Source: Cryptomeria japonica | Lineage: Eukaryota > Streptophyta > Pinopsida > Cupressales > Cupressaceae | Assembly: GCF_030272615.1 (NCBI RefSeq) | Contig: NC_081410.1 | Location: 257,099,533 to 257,163,532, forward strand | Reading direction: 5' to 3' | DNA: 64,000 nt | Part shown: positions 45,301 to 55,300 of the stretch, one piece after another | How positions within the stretch are numbered: position 1 is the first letter of the stretch | Layout: each line of letters starts with the position of its first letter | The notes under the pieces: generated by a model | The model's input: the letters and a program-made list of their open reading frames with translations, nothing else | What the model was told of the DNA's origin: nothing | The model's database searches: none | Program-made: the position numbers and the translations under genes

Positions 45301-46799
45301 ACCTTTTCTGTTGCTAGGCCCTTTTCAATAACATCCTTGAATGTGGACAAACAAGCTTTCCTTAGATCATAGCCAATATCCTTGTTAATGTTTTGAGTGA
45401 ACATTTCTACCATTTGTTTATGTGGGATTTTGCAAGAGCATCTGCTAGCTAGATTTCTCCATCTTTGTAAAAATGACGCAAAAGATTCTCCTTCCTTTTG
45501 CTTAGTATTGCATAGAGTAGTGACTGAGATATCTGTTTCTATATTGTAGGAGAAATGTTGAATGAATGCCTCTGCTAAGTCGCCCCATGACTTAATACCG
45601 GGAGGTAATTGAGAAAACCATTCCACAGCTTGATCGCCTAAGCTCTGCGGGAACAACCTCATCAAATATGTTTCTTCTGCCGCTACCTCAATGCAGGCTG
45701 TGAAAAATTGTCGTATGTGTGCCTTGGGGTCTCCCTTTCCTCTATACTTGTCAAATTTTGGTGTCACAAAGTGTGCAGGAAATGGAGGCATTGGGATGCT
45801 CTTATCAAATGGATAAGGACATATATCTCTCATAGTGTATGTTGGTTTTGGTGTACTCATGTCCTCCATTTTCTTTTGTAAATCTCTTATTTGTTGCTCC
45901 AAATTGCTCTTGGGAGGAGATCTATTTCTTGTAGCATACCCCATGTTTGGGATGCCAATTTGAGGAGGATCTTGTTGCATGTAAGGATGATACTGATCGT
46001 AGACATGTCCATATGGAGGTCTATATTGATGCGGCATATAGGGAGCACTTGGCATAGCTTCATGTTGAGGAACCCCATATCTATTTTGTGCATATATACC
46101 ATATTCAATAGGCATTTCATTTTCCATTGTGTTGCCCCCAAATTTGACATGAGGTTTCCTTATGTCCAAATTTTGAGCATGCCTTTGAGTGTCCACTTGT
46201 TTTGATTGATCCATAGCTTGAGCATGTGATTGAGCATATCTATCTGCATAAGGCTTCCATAATGGTCTTCGAAGGTAAGTATCATATGTTTGACCATGTG
46301 TATGTGGGACCTCTGGTTTTTGAAGCAAAGCTGATGGTGATTCAGGTACCATATGCGGTCCTCTATTTCCTCCACTATTGGGTCTCCTTTGATCCATGTT
46401 GGAGTGAGTTTTTTGCGAGGGTCGGTTTTCCATAAGTTGAGACATGTCAAAGTCATGAGGTATTTTAGCTCCACTTTGTGCCATCATGTGTAAGAAGTAT
46501 TGTCGATCTCTCTTCATTATCTCTTCAACCAATCTATTGAAATGAGGATTCATTATGGATTCTTCTATATCTGCTGATTGTATTGAGAAGTTGTCCACAT
46601 TGTCATTGTGTGTAGCATTGTTGTTTGTAGTGTCTGTGTTCTCAACATTTGGATTGTTTCTATAAACCTCCATGTCAGGTAATGTAGTGTGCTCAGGATT
46701 GAAAAATAAATCATTGTCATACTCATAAGAACTCATGTTGGCGGACTCTTGAGCTTCTTTAGTTTCTCTCCTAGATTTTTGAAGACGGGTTTCAACCAT
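42333..46799 (-). CDS. Open gag-protease portion of element B (1,488 aa)
   Basis: Longest open frame in the window. N-terminal 340 residues are Asn/Gln/Pro/Tyr-rich and probably disordered, followed by the retrotransposon-gag domain, a CCHC-like knuckle in the variant Cys-His-His-Cys order, a linker with Ser/Thr runs, the retropepsin domain in DGG form, the G-patch-like segment and an acidic linker. It stops at TAG 42335-42333, just before RT, where element A has CAG. The product would package element RNA and cleave polyproteins, possibly serving other copies. The start is the first ATG after the leader, with a stop upstream. Confidence 0.85.
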   Translation of the reverse strand: MVETRLQKSRRETKEAQESANMSSYEYDNDLFFNPEHTTLPDMEVYRNNPNVENTDTTNNNATHNDNVDNFSIQSADIEESIMNPHFNRLVEEIMKRDRQYFLHMMAQSGAKIPHDFDMSQLMENRPSQKTHSNMDQRRPNSGGNRGPHMVPESPSALLQKPEVPHTHGQTYDTYLRRPLWKPYADRYAQSHAQAMDQSKQVDTQRHAQNLDIRKPHVKFGGNTMENEMPIEYGIYAQNRYGVPQHEAMPSAPYMPHQYRPPYGHVYDQYHPYMQQDPPQIGIPNMGYATRNRSPPKSNLEQQIRDLQKKMEDMSTPKPTYTMRDICPYPFDKSIPMPPFPAHFVTPKFDKYRGKGDPKAHIRQFFTACIEVAAEETYLMRLFPQSLGDQAVEWFSQLPPGIKSWGDLAEAFIQHFSYNIETDISVTTLCNTKQKEGESFASFLQRWRNLASRCSCKIPHKQMVEMFTQNINKDIGYDLRKACLSTFKDVIEKGLATEKVLIEQGVIKLFKENKDDFKGKDKPIFWNKNKNTVNDGIVDANTVRPKFIFLGSSSTNNQVNTQTTSRPQRKYTPLGEPLESVFKKLVANKVITVPDFPPYEPKVKPNWWNDDEYCEFHKSKGHKMGNCHRLKNIVQDLIDRGDIEIEGHSSNQEHEMFKEPFPKHDKGKAQVTDDQANYTRAPYNYDSTINHILMDNHIYTITIKNKNPENPPQKPKIVLRGVGSSSEPTFECHVTTRRGKITLLGASTKNTSSSSTKPEYDLVEQLGRTPALISILELLRISPAHKAILDKILRDTAVPTDLNVDQFQAMVGYLSIPHSLTFTEADDASVSQPHNAPLHIEAFIHKHRIKRVLIDGGASLNICTLSTIKQLGYSDKAMNSKNQITIKAYDDEERSSKGTVTLPLRIGPVTKDVVCQVLDLDLTYNILLGRPWIHEVRAVPLTYHQCIKFPHNGVEVTVNGDPNPFIYCNNLRSHTKTIIPSNREAVPSSAYIDPESLKPSTSKPSTSKQGELKSRFQDKGMGEYTLNQTMYLRQVMSSPKEYGRPHPNKQIFIMTLKWDPTTFQRWGELEEEDLYKMIYKDIEDDTHDQINIPCEKYGKGFKILQKFGYDGKSPLGLRKEGVMEPLQPELTVRRERSKGLGFLTSKIHTKRIEEASQIKVAKVQQEDCYSTDSNEWEWGSDKSSSDYELTETFREPDEPTEEEEFYNKFRVGQETTHEESTQSLSQGSRLKSHRMRTPVPEGATSNDNLDSLAIETDEESAIDDLDDCLNIPEYNHIFTLSPANSKNIKGLPLVHHQLIDWDYEGPAQFDTFQNDEAIIDYLGIRDDLPPGDHKAGYTIELNNMAYFGEGVGPSSRKNVKIRTNQGSYGENHTMALSDPKKVKRKDVSEGENLSEAPEDGRLDILPSSYEEKSSMLVEETVKTNIGTEEVPHNIFLAQSLTESKRSKFISFFKERQINFAWSYANMPGLDPVLVMHHLTVKPGAKPVK

Positions 46800-47269
46800 G
46801 AACTAGGTGTTTGACCAAGATGTGAGAGACTAGATGAAAAAATGGAAACAGTATGGAAGACCAAGAGTTGTACGGAGCGTAAATGAATCTGAAGTTTACT
46901 TGCAATGTCCAAAGTGTAAGACCAAGTATGTAAGTAGTAGAGTAGGTGTGACTTCCAAAGAGAGGATAGTTTCTCTTGATGAGGTAAGCTGACCTTGACC
47001 CTAAGTAAGACCAAATGAGACCCAAAGGTAAGAAACCTTGATGAGGGACCACTTAGCAAAGTGTAGTTGTAGTATGTAGTATGTTGACAAAGTATGATGA
47101 GGACAAGCAAGTGACCTTTTGACTCAAGTTTAGACAAGTATGAATGTAAAATGGGATGTGAAGCAATGATGGACTGTATGAGACCCAGAGACAAGTTGAA
47201 TGCTAGATGAAACCTAAAGAAACAACCTAGGAAGCTCAAGTATTCCGAAACTGATTTCTCTTGTTTGTT

Positions 47270-47585
47270 GGACTCTGAAATTTTCTTGCAATTTTGAGTA
47301 CAGACGCGACTGTATCCTTCACAGACATGGTTTCCGGACACAGACGCTACTCTGTTTAACCCAGACGCGCTTCTGCGATTTTCTTGTTTATGTTTGCTGG
47401 ACTGTAAAGATTTTGCAATTCCGGACACAGACGCCTCTGTATACTTCACAGACGCGATTCCCAGACACAGACGTGTCTCTGTTCGACACAGACGCTGATA
47501 AAAACATAGACGCTATTATGCCCTTCACAGACGCACTTAGATGACTCAGACGCGGTTAAAAAAGACACAGACGCATTTCTATAAA
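47270..47585. repeat. CAGACGCG hairpin array, gag-proximal leader of element B
   Basis: About ten CACAGACGC-type units. Many are hairpins: TACAGACGCGACTGTA (47299-47314), ACAGACGCTACTCTGT (47340-47355), ACAGACGCCTCTGT (47427-47440), ACAGACGTGTCTCTGT (47467-47482). The loop is GC-rich and the ACAGA/TCTGT stem is shared. Confidence 0.85.
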
Positions 47586-47829
47586 CTTCGTACAATTTTT
47601 CCAATCTGTGAAGTTGTTTTGCTGTGACCAAATCTGACTGTTTGACTGTTTTTCATGACAAGAGGACACAATGTTGATGAGGACTCAATGTTTAGACTCC
47701 AAAAGTGTGTTGTTTGATGTAAAATGTTTTGCATACACTTGAAGACACAAAAGACACAATGTTTTGCTGTTTGGTCTTGAATGTTTGAATGTTTAACATA
47801 AGTCAAGCACAATTCTTATGGCTATCCAA

Positions 47830-48390
47830 GACAATAGTTGTTGATCCCACATAGGGTTTTACCCCCGAGGCTACGCTATTCAGAGTGGATACTTAGATGC
47901 TTGACCTCACTGGCTCCACCCTCGGCACTCACTTCTCGGGTCAGCCAAGCATCAGTCCCCATGAAAACTCTCCATGGCAAACTTTGTATCTCTACTAAGA
48001 ACCGTATGTGTGTGGGCCGCTACCAGAGGTCCGACCTCCTGCCCCAACAACTAGAAGGATTTGGGCCTCTAAAACAAAATGGTGCTAGTAAGGGCATCCG
48101 CTCATGTGGCCATACATGCGGCACTTTCAGCTCTGTAAATATAGAAGGCTCCCAGCCGGTAGGGGTTACACCCTACAAATGATCAAATAAATTAGATCAA
48201 ACGGGTTTATGGGGAGACATAGTATCGGTATGAACTAATCAGCACACGTTATCCATAGTTTTCACCATGAATACATTTGATTATAGTGGTTCGGATGAGG
48301 TGGGTTTTCCTCGCTACCACTTGGGTCATCCTCTTCTCACTAGTAGTCCTAATGACCACACGGGAAGACAGGCCCTCTAAAGATTAAACA
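47830..48390 (-). other. Conserved leader block (element B copy)
   Basis: Non-coding block between the two arrays, related to 2020-2520 in C and 26440-26830 in A: GGTGCTAGTAAGGGCATC near 48081, GGCTCCCAGCC near 48147, ACATTTGATTATAGTGG near 48272, ACTTGGGTCATCCTCTTCTC near 48321, GACAGGCCCTC near 48369. A conserved cis RNA role is inferred. Confidence 0.6.
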
Positions 48391-48779
48391 AAAAGAGCCT
48401 ATTGCTCAAGACACAAAAGACAATGATTCAATTTTAGTGCACCAATGGAAGTGTTTGCTAATCTATGAAAACAAGGCACACAACAAAATTATAAAACCCT
48501 AGCCAAGGCCCTGCAACAAAATTTGTTAGTAGTTTGGGTTGTTTCAAATGATCACCCCTTCCTGCAAGCACACAAGTTAGGTAAATTTTAGAAAAACCCA
48601 AAAAGACTTTGTGAAAAAGGGGCCTTCAACAAAAATGTTTTTGCTTCCAAAACAAGATGCACAAACTTGGTTAGCTAGATCTGCAAGGGTTAGTCCAAAA
48701 AATAAACCAGATTTGAAACCCTAGGTGCGAAATCCGAAAACCGAATCAAAGAAAGATTGAAATTTTGAAACATTAAAAA

Positions 48780-49025
48780 CACAGATGCTGTTATACCAGA
48801 CACAGACGCGTCTTTATGACACAGACACGGTTCTGTGATGCACAGGCACGGCCAAAACACACAGACGCGATCAGAAGTAACTCAGACGCGATTATGTAAC
48901 ACAGATGCCCCTGTCTGAGACCTGCAAAACAAAATTTGTTGAAAACACAAATGCGGTTCCCGCCTCCGCAGACGCTCCTAGAACTCAGAGACACGATCCG
49001 AACACTCGCAGACACAGAAATACCT
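48780..49025. repeat. CAGACGCG hairpin array, primer-site-proximal leader of element B
   Basis: About ten units of CACAGACGCG type (48800, 48820, 48861, 48884 and others). CACAGACACGGTTCTGTG at 48820-48837 is a 6-base-pair hairpin; AGACGCGTCT near 48804 is a perfect palindrome. Same orientation as the array at 47270-47585. Confidence 0.85.
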
Positions 49026-49108
49026 AAAATGTCATCGAAAAATGTCCGATTTGCAACTTCAAAAATGCAAAATCTGCAACAAAAAGGTTAAATGCAAAGG
49101 GACAAGAG

Positions 49109-49128
49109 TCCCACCGGGCGTGCCAAAA
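49109..49128 (-). promoter_or_regulatory. Primer-binding site, element B
   Basis: Minus strand TTTTGGCACGCCCGGTGGGA directly inside the 5' LTR; similar to TTTTGGCACCCATCATGGGG of element C. The tRNA is not identified. Confidence 0.7.
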
Positions 49129-49911
49129 TGTATATGGTGAAAATAGATAACAATAATAACAAGATTGAAAGGCTAACTAGATTCAACCACAAAACCCTAG
49201 CCTAACAACAACAAAGATCCACCATAACATATGAAGATTACCTAAGACAATGCAAATCACAAGAAATCACAAAGATTATACCATCACATGTCCAATAGGG
49301 TTTTGATCTCCATTCTTCCTATCTCCATTGATCTTGCTTGATATATTTGCTCTCAGATTTTATATGCACAAGAGCTCAACAAAGAATGGAATGTGGTTGC
49401 AAGTAGGATCGTAGTGTAGTCAAGATGATCATTAGAATGCTTGATTAGAATCCATGATTAGGGTTTGATAATGAAGGAAGCATCTCCTTAAATAGAAGAC
49501 ACAATATGAAATGGAGGGATAAGATTGAGAGGTGTAAAAAGGAGGTCGGCTAGGATTAGAGGGTAGGTAGAAGAAATAGTAAAATAATGAAAGAGGTAGG
49601 TAGTGTATGAATTAAGAGATGAATGACATGTGTCATGTGTAGAAAAAGATAATGACTTAATTAAATAAATAAAGATTTATTTAATTAATAGAAGAAGTAG
49701 GACCAATTAAATAAATAAGATATTTATTTAATTTAGGAAAAGGATAATTTAAATAAATAAATGTATTTATTTAAATGAGAAATAAGGCTAGAAGAGGATA
49801 AATGAATTAATTAAATAAATAAATATTTATTTAATTAATAGAAGAATTAGGCTTAGATAATTAAATAAATAATATTTATTTAATTAGACATGACAATTTT
49901 AGGTGTCTACA
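49129..49911 (-). repeat. 5' LTR of element B
   Basis: 783 bp, TGTAGACACC at 49911 to CATATACA at 49129 on the minus strand. TATTTAAGG at about 49488-49496 (minus) is a possible TATA box. Differences from the left LTR: terminal dinucleotide, one T/C near 49160, one T/G near 49824. Confidence 0.95.
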
Positions 49912-49916
49912 CATAC

Positions 49917-50551
49917 TAATAGAAAGAGAATGTCTTGAAGTAGTTTTTGCATCACAAAAATTGAGACACTATTTGTTGAGTCATAAAGTCCATCTCATTG
50001 CACACTTTGATCCACTCAAGTACCTAATGAATAGAGTAGCACTAATCAGAAGACTTGCAAAGTATTTTATGATACTTAGTGAATTTGACATTGAATATGT
50101 CAATAGAAAATCCATAAAAGGACAAATCATAGCAGATCAACTTGCAAAAGCACCCCTACAAGACAAACATCCAATGGTGGTGGATTTTCTAGATGAATCA
50201 ATATTTACAATATCAGCACAAACAAATTGGAAACTATTTTTTAATGGGTCTCACACAAATTATAGAACAGGAGCACAAATTTTGTTCATAATTCCTCGAG
50301 GAGATTCAATTCCCAAAACATCCAGGATCAGCTTCCCTTGCACCAATAACATTGTTGAATATGAAGCCCTAATAGTAGGACTATGCACTGCACTACAGTG
50401 GAAGATCATGGACCTACAAGTCTTTGGAGACTCACAACTTATTATTAATCAATTCAATGATGATTACAATACAAAAGATGATAATCTAACACCATACAAA
50501 CAATTGGTGGAAGAATACAAGAAACACTTCACCAATATAACATTTAAATAG
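49917..50551 (+). pseudogene. RNase H (rest) and archaeal-type RNase H, element A
   Basis: LRHYLLSHKVHLIAHFDPLK, RLAKYFMILSEFDIEYVNRK, then KLFFNGSHTNYRTGAQ, where the first catalytic Asp of the second RNase H is Asn (DGS in element B). NIVEYEALIVGL and VFGDSQLIINQ follow. It ends at TAG 50549, the same alignment position as TAG 40691 in element B. Confidence 0.9.
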
Positions 50552-51953
50552 ATACCAAGGGCACAAAACAAGGTAGCAGATGCAATGGCAATGGTAGGTT
50601 CTCTCTTGGATATGCCAAACGATGGAACTCACTTTGAATTTCAAGTGGAACAACTCATTGTCCTGGCTTATGAAATACCATCCATTGAACATGTATGTAT
50701 GATAATAGGACTTTTGTCCCCATGGTACAAAGATATATATGCATACCTTCATGATCAATATATACCTCTTGATCTTTCATAAAATCAAAGGAAGGTACTC
50801 ATCCAACAATTATCAAAACATTCAATTATTGTTGACACTTTGTATAGAAAAAGTGTAGATGACACCTTACTCAGATGCCTTAATGTTGAGGGGGTGCAAA
50901 TCGCCCTAAAAGAAGTTCATGATGGCATATGTGGGGCACATTCTTTTGGACCTGCTCTAGAAAAAACACTATTGTGAATAGGTTATTATTGGCCTACAAT
51001 GGAAAAGGACGCTTACAAGTATGTCCAAAGATACAAGCAATGCCAAAAGCATGAGAGCTTGATCCATGCACCTGCTCAAGATCTTCAGCCAATAACATCA
51101 CCATGTCCATTTTCACAATGGGGATTAGATCTTGTAGGGAAAATAAACCCTACCTCCTCCAACGGAAATAAGTTTATCCTCACAGCTATAGAATACTTCA
51201 TAAAATGGGTTAAATCAATCCCAATGACCTTCACAATAGGAAAGAAAATAGATAAATTCATTTTGAATTATATTATTTAGAGATATGGAGTACCCATGTG
51301 CATTGTAACTGATAACAGACGACCCTTCAAAAGTCAAGAAGTGAGTGAACTTTGTGAACAATTTCACATCCAACAACATTTTGCAACACCTTACTATCCC
51401 CAAAGCAATGGTCAAGCTGAGGTAACAAACAAAACTATTTTGAAAATTTTAAAGAAAGTTGTTAATGACAGTGGATGAGATTGGCATCTCCAACTAAATC
51501 CGGCTCTCTGAGCCTATTGAACTAGTGTCCGCACAACAACTGGTACCACACCATACTCTTTGGTTTATGGTTCAGAAGCTATTTTTCCTATCGAGGTATA
51601 ATTTCCTTTGCTAAGAGTCTCTTTGAAAAACATTATCTCAGAAGAAGACTATAATTCCTAGATGAAAAATGATAAAGCACTCTGAATCATTTACAAGGAT
51701 ATCAAAACAGAATGAGAAGAAACTACAACACAAGAGTCAACCCACATTGCTTCAAAATAGGAGACATCATTCTTAAATAAAATCAAAGGAACCTCATTGA
51801 ACGCAAAAAAAGAAGAAAATTTGAGCCTAACTGGTTAGGTCCTTTTGTCATTACCAAAGTAATTGGAAACGATGCTTATCATTTACAAAAAATGGACGGA
51901 GATCCACTCCTTGATCCCATTAATAGCATGCACCTAAAAAGATTTTACATCTA
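50552..51953 (+). pseudogene. Integrase of element A
   Basis: Zinc-binding HDGICGAHSFG and RYKQCQKHES; core WGLDLVGKINPTSSNGNKFI, TDNRRPFKSQEV and QSNGQAEVTNKT, so the D, D and E positions are present; C-terminal KFEPNWLGPFVITKVIGNDA and MHLKRFYI. Stops include TAA 50780, TAG near 51277, TGA near 51477 and TGA near 51509, mostly where element B has Gln, Arg or Trp. No chromodomain. Confidence 0.9.
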
Positions 51954-52149
51954 ATGGTGGGATCATTTCAAATTTTAGTACTGCATTTGCATATTTCTTT
52001 ACTGCATTGCATTGCATATCTCTATTTCAAGTGCATCATAATCGCTTGCATATCACCATTGCACAACATATAGTTGTATCAATAAAAACATGATGATTGT
52101 CTGAGTCATTCACCTATCTGCACTGAAAGGAATGAAGGTTGTATCATTT

Positions 52150-52535
52150 CCTAGATACTTGTTCATGAAGTCTTTAGGAGGTCTATAGTCATTCATCTTC
52201 AACGTCACCTTGTGATTAAGTTTTATCCTTGGTTGGGTAGAATTTTTTACCCCTTCTTAGCCCAGCATACCATAGAGCTAAACCTGGATGCAAAGCTAGT
52301 TAGACAAAAGCAAAGGCCAATAAACCCCAAGATTGAGCCACTAATGAGGAAGGAGTTGACCAAGCTCATAGAAGCCAATATCATCTTCCCTATCAAGGAC
52401 TCCTCCTGGGTGGCCAACCTTGTCCCTGTAAGGAAGAAGAATGGGGAAATCAAATTATGTGTAGACTTTAGGGACCTCAATAGAGCCTCCCTCAAGGATC
52501 ACTATCCCCTTCCCTCTATGGAGCAAATTCTCATT
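52150..52535 (+). pseudogene. Foreign gypsy RT fragment inside element A
   Basis: An open stretch with QHTIELNLDAKLVRQKQRP, KLIEANIIFPIKDSSWVANL and CVDFRDLNRASLKDHYPLPS is the N-terminal part of a gypsy reverse transcriptase from a lineage different from A and B (theirs has WISNLVPVSK and DFPLPNIDLIVD). It ends abruptly after MEQIL, before the catalytic box, next to an oppositely oriented fragment. It lies where the 3' region of A should be. Confidence 0.8.
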
Positions 52536-52539
52536 TACT

Positions 52540-53165
52540 ACTACTAGTGTGGAAAATTTTCCTATCTTTTTCTCAATATCACCGGTGAGATTTTCAACAA
52601 TCTTTTCAACTCTTTTGATTTGACTCTCTCTCTTCTTCTGATTAAATCCTATTTGAACTTCCAATTCTTTCTTCTTAGATGTCCCAAAATTCTTTTCTAT
52701 TTCATCTACAGGGGCATCTATAAGAATCTTAGCATATAAGACCAAGATCTGTGCATCTACTTCATATCCCATTTCGGTTATCCATACCTTCCTAGGTTGA
52801 ACAACTTCCATTAGAGATTCATCCTTCTTGACCATAAAGCATATTTTAGTAGAGTACTTGTCAACAATATGTTTAGGTACCCTTTCTCTTTGCTTCATTG
52901 CCTTCTCAAAAGCCTTTAAGTATCCGCATAATGTGAATTTTCTACTCTGTCCCAAATCATTTATAGCATCTTGGATCTGCTTACCTATAGGGATATCAAA
53001 GACCCATTGCCTTTTGTAAGATCCCAGGACTTCATTAAGAAAGAATGGCATTAAGTAGACAACAAGATTGCCATACTAGAATGTACCCTTCTTTTCCCCT
53101 TTTATCTTTCCAAGATTAAGAATATGTTCATCACGCATCCATTCACATAGATCAAAAGCTCTAAG
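52540..53165 (-). pseudogene. Fragment of an unknown retrotransposon accessory gene
   Basis: Minus-strand frame 52455-53051 and, through a TAG near 53075, upstream to about 53165: CEWMRDEHILNLGKIKGEKK, MPFFLNEVLGSYKRQWVFDI, KYSTKICFMVKKDESLMEVV, KVWITEMGYEVDAQILVLYA, then EIEKNFGTSKKKELEVQIGF and a helical charged tail. I do not recognise the domain. Its layout and an EIEK word resemble the gene upstream of the 3' LTR of copia element G (63776-64000), so it may be a fragment of that gene. It directly abuts the RT fragment at about 52540. Confidence 0.5.
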
Positions 53166-53920
53166 TCATTATAGATACCGAGTTGGTCATGTGGCTAGTG
53201 AAAAATCCAATATTCTGCTTCAGCACCACTGTAATTGTCATACCCAAGTAGGTTTCATTACTTACAAGTCAAGGCAAGAAAATAAAAGAAAAAATACTAT
53301 GCCAATATCCATCTCAACGCAAAATTAAAAAAATGATATATTACTAAAATATCATGCATACAAGTGCGACAATAAAGCTTGACTATTGTAACATGAAAGT
53401 AACTCCATCAAGGCTATGGACGCCTATTGACAATGGAGCAATATTTAAGAGATTACAGTGCATAACCTCGTCAGAGCCCTAAAAGCTTGCTGGCAGCGAG
53501 GCTCTATCTAGGATGCTTTTGAGTTCAGAATAACTCACGTAGCTAGCCACATAGGATTCTAAGGGTCTTTGACATTTATAAAAGTCAGAATGAATCTAAA
53601 TGCACACACATGGGAAAAAGAAGATCAAAGTTTCAAGAATTGATGGAGAGGTTTTTTGCGCCTCCATTCATAAATCTTAGTTACATAGTGTGTTAGGTTT
53701 GATGGTCTAAGATTTTCTAAGAATGGATTGAACTCCTATCTCTGAAACGTTTCACACCTTCAATTCAATCAGTACATGTCAAAATCAAGGAAACACATAA
53801 TCATCCTTGTTCGAATAGGAACTGCATCTTCATCTTGCATACTACATTAGTATACTTCATGTCAAAATTCATTGTCTCTGCATACATGTTGCATATCATC
53901 ATATAGGGTTGCATACCTAG
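53166..53920. other. Non-coding 3' region of element A
   Basis: No gene found. Contains a GC-richer block near 53450-53570 (GCTTGCTGGCAGCGAGGCTC) of unknown nature. Confidence 0.35.
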
Positions 53921-53927
53921 GGGCATA

Positions 53928-54075
53928 ACTGAAAAAAATCTAAACATTCAGATAAAGTCATGAAAAAATTCTAAACATTTAGATAAAGTCATGAAAAAAT
54001 TCTAAACATTCAGATAAAGTCATGAAAAAACCCTAAAAATTAGATAAAGTCCTGAAAAAAATTTCAAAATCAAAA
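53928..54075. repeat. 31-bp tandem repeat, four to five copies
   Basis: CAGATAAAGTCATGAAAAAA units with GATAAAG at 53951, 53982, 54013 and 54043; the last copies are degenerate. Lies in the 3' region of element A. Confidence 0.85.
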
Positions 54076-54079
54076 AAAG

Positions 54080-55300
54080 TCCTAAAAAAAAATCAATCAA
54101 AAACATCAAATAACAAAAAACAAATCAATCCAAAAACATCAATTAAAAAACCTACAATAAATTGTCTCACAAGAATCAAACACCCTAGCAGATATCCAAC
54201 AAACACTTCGCATGAAGTTAAACAAAGGATATAACTATCTTGTCAAAACGTCTACAATCAAGTTGATCAACTCTCTAATCTACCGAATAACTATCAAACT
54301 ATCAATGTGATCAACATCTTGTCTTAAACAGAATCGGTACACTCGAAACTAGATAGGTCAATCTTAAATGGGGTCCAAAACTTTTGAAACCAGACATTAT
54401 CAAAATCACATGAAACATATCAAAGAAAAGATAGTCAATCCAACTACTAAGTTTTGTCTATTTTGGTTGACTCTTTTTATCAAATTGGTGAAGATCATTG
54501 GTTTTAGATACTCAAGGATGTGGAAAAAGTGACTAGAGGAGTCATGATGGGAATGATCCTTTTTCTTTGTTTGTTGTTTTGTGGTTTGAACCAATGAAGC
54601 TCTTGGGTAATTTCTCTAGTGGGTGTATGTGATAGGAGCATTTAGCTTATGGATGCCACACATACCTCGACCCCTAGCGTAATTCCTAGAATGGAGGGTT
54701 CATTCCTTGTCCCTAGCGTGTTTTTTTCTTTGCAATGAGATATCTATACATCTTGGTTCTTCATACCCTGGTGTAATAAGCTCCATTGTTAAATAATAAG
54801 GCTCAATAATGATAATGTATTGCACTATGAATAAAACAATGAAGACTTTCTCATCAAAATTCTATCAAATTGATTCTATCATATCTACTTCTAGAATAAA
54901 TAAAGGTTGATTCGATTGATTTATCATTTCATACCATTCCTTCTAATCTATTCTCCATCTAACAACTAACAATTCTTCCAAATTCACGATTTTCAACACC
55001 TATTTTGACACAACAAAAAAACTCAAATCGCATTTTCATATAAATCATTTCACATAATGTTGCATTTGTCCATTGCATTATCACAATAATTTCATCAATA
55101 TTCACATATACATTGATAGATCACAAAATAAAGAAACATCACTGCATTACCAAGTAAGCATAAGCATAAAAATAACAAAGAAACATTAGACCATTAATTT
55201 CATCATCAAATAGCTCATCAAGAATGCATATCATATATCTAATAGAAATGTGTCAAAATACATCGTATATATGATACAACATCAATAACAAAACTCTCAA
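54080..55300. other. Non-coding, nothing recognised
   Basis: AT-rich, with A-rich tracts and CACATT-type words. No domain, array or LTR end identified. Confidence 0.4.

Larger units (their letters stand above)
39264..46799 (-). pseudogene. Gag-Pol of element B, one frame with seven premature stops
   Basis: ATG 46799 to TAG 39264, 2,512 codons, no frameshift. Residues about 346-480: gag domain (VEWFSQLPPGIKSWGDLAEA). About 608-625: Cys-x2-His-x4-His-x4-Cys. About 850: protease LIDGGASLNIC. About 1093-1130: G-patch-like. From about 1490: RT. Then RNase H, archaeal-type RNase H and integrase. Premature stops are at 42335, 41525, 41516, 40691 and 40127 (TAG) and 41648 and 40427 (TGA), given by their first base on the minus strand. 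Each can arise by C to T from CAG or CGA. Intact gag-protease (1,488 codons) could still be made. Separate entries give the pol domains. Confidence 0.95.
33608..49911 (-). mobile_element. Element B: full-length Ty3/gypsy Tat-type retrotransposon, 16.3 kb
   Basis: Two 783-bp LTRs (33608-34390 and 49129-49911) with 3 differences, flanked by CATAC. On the minus strand: 5' LTR (right), primer-binding site, 2.3-kb leader with two arrays round a conserved block, gag-pol in a single frame (46799-39264), non-coding 3' region, an antisense (plus-strand) PMD gene with one intron, polypurine tract, 3' LTR (left). Dual RNase H and absence of a chromodomain after integrase support Tat. It is inserted in the RNase H region of element A. 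No frameshift, but seven premature stops in gag-pol. Confidence 0.95.

Noticed and set aside
42499-46435. Several plus-strand open frames opposite gag-protease of B
   Set aside because: Antisense shadows of a 1,488-codon open frame with clear domains.
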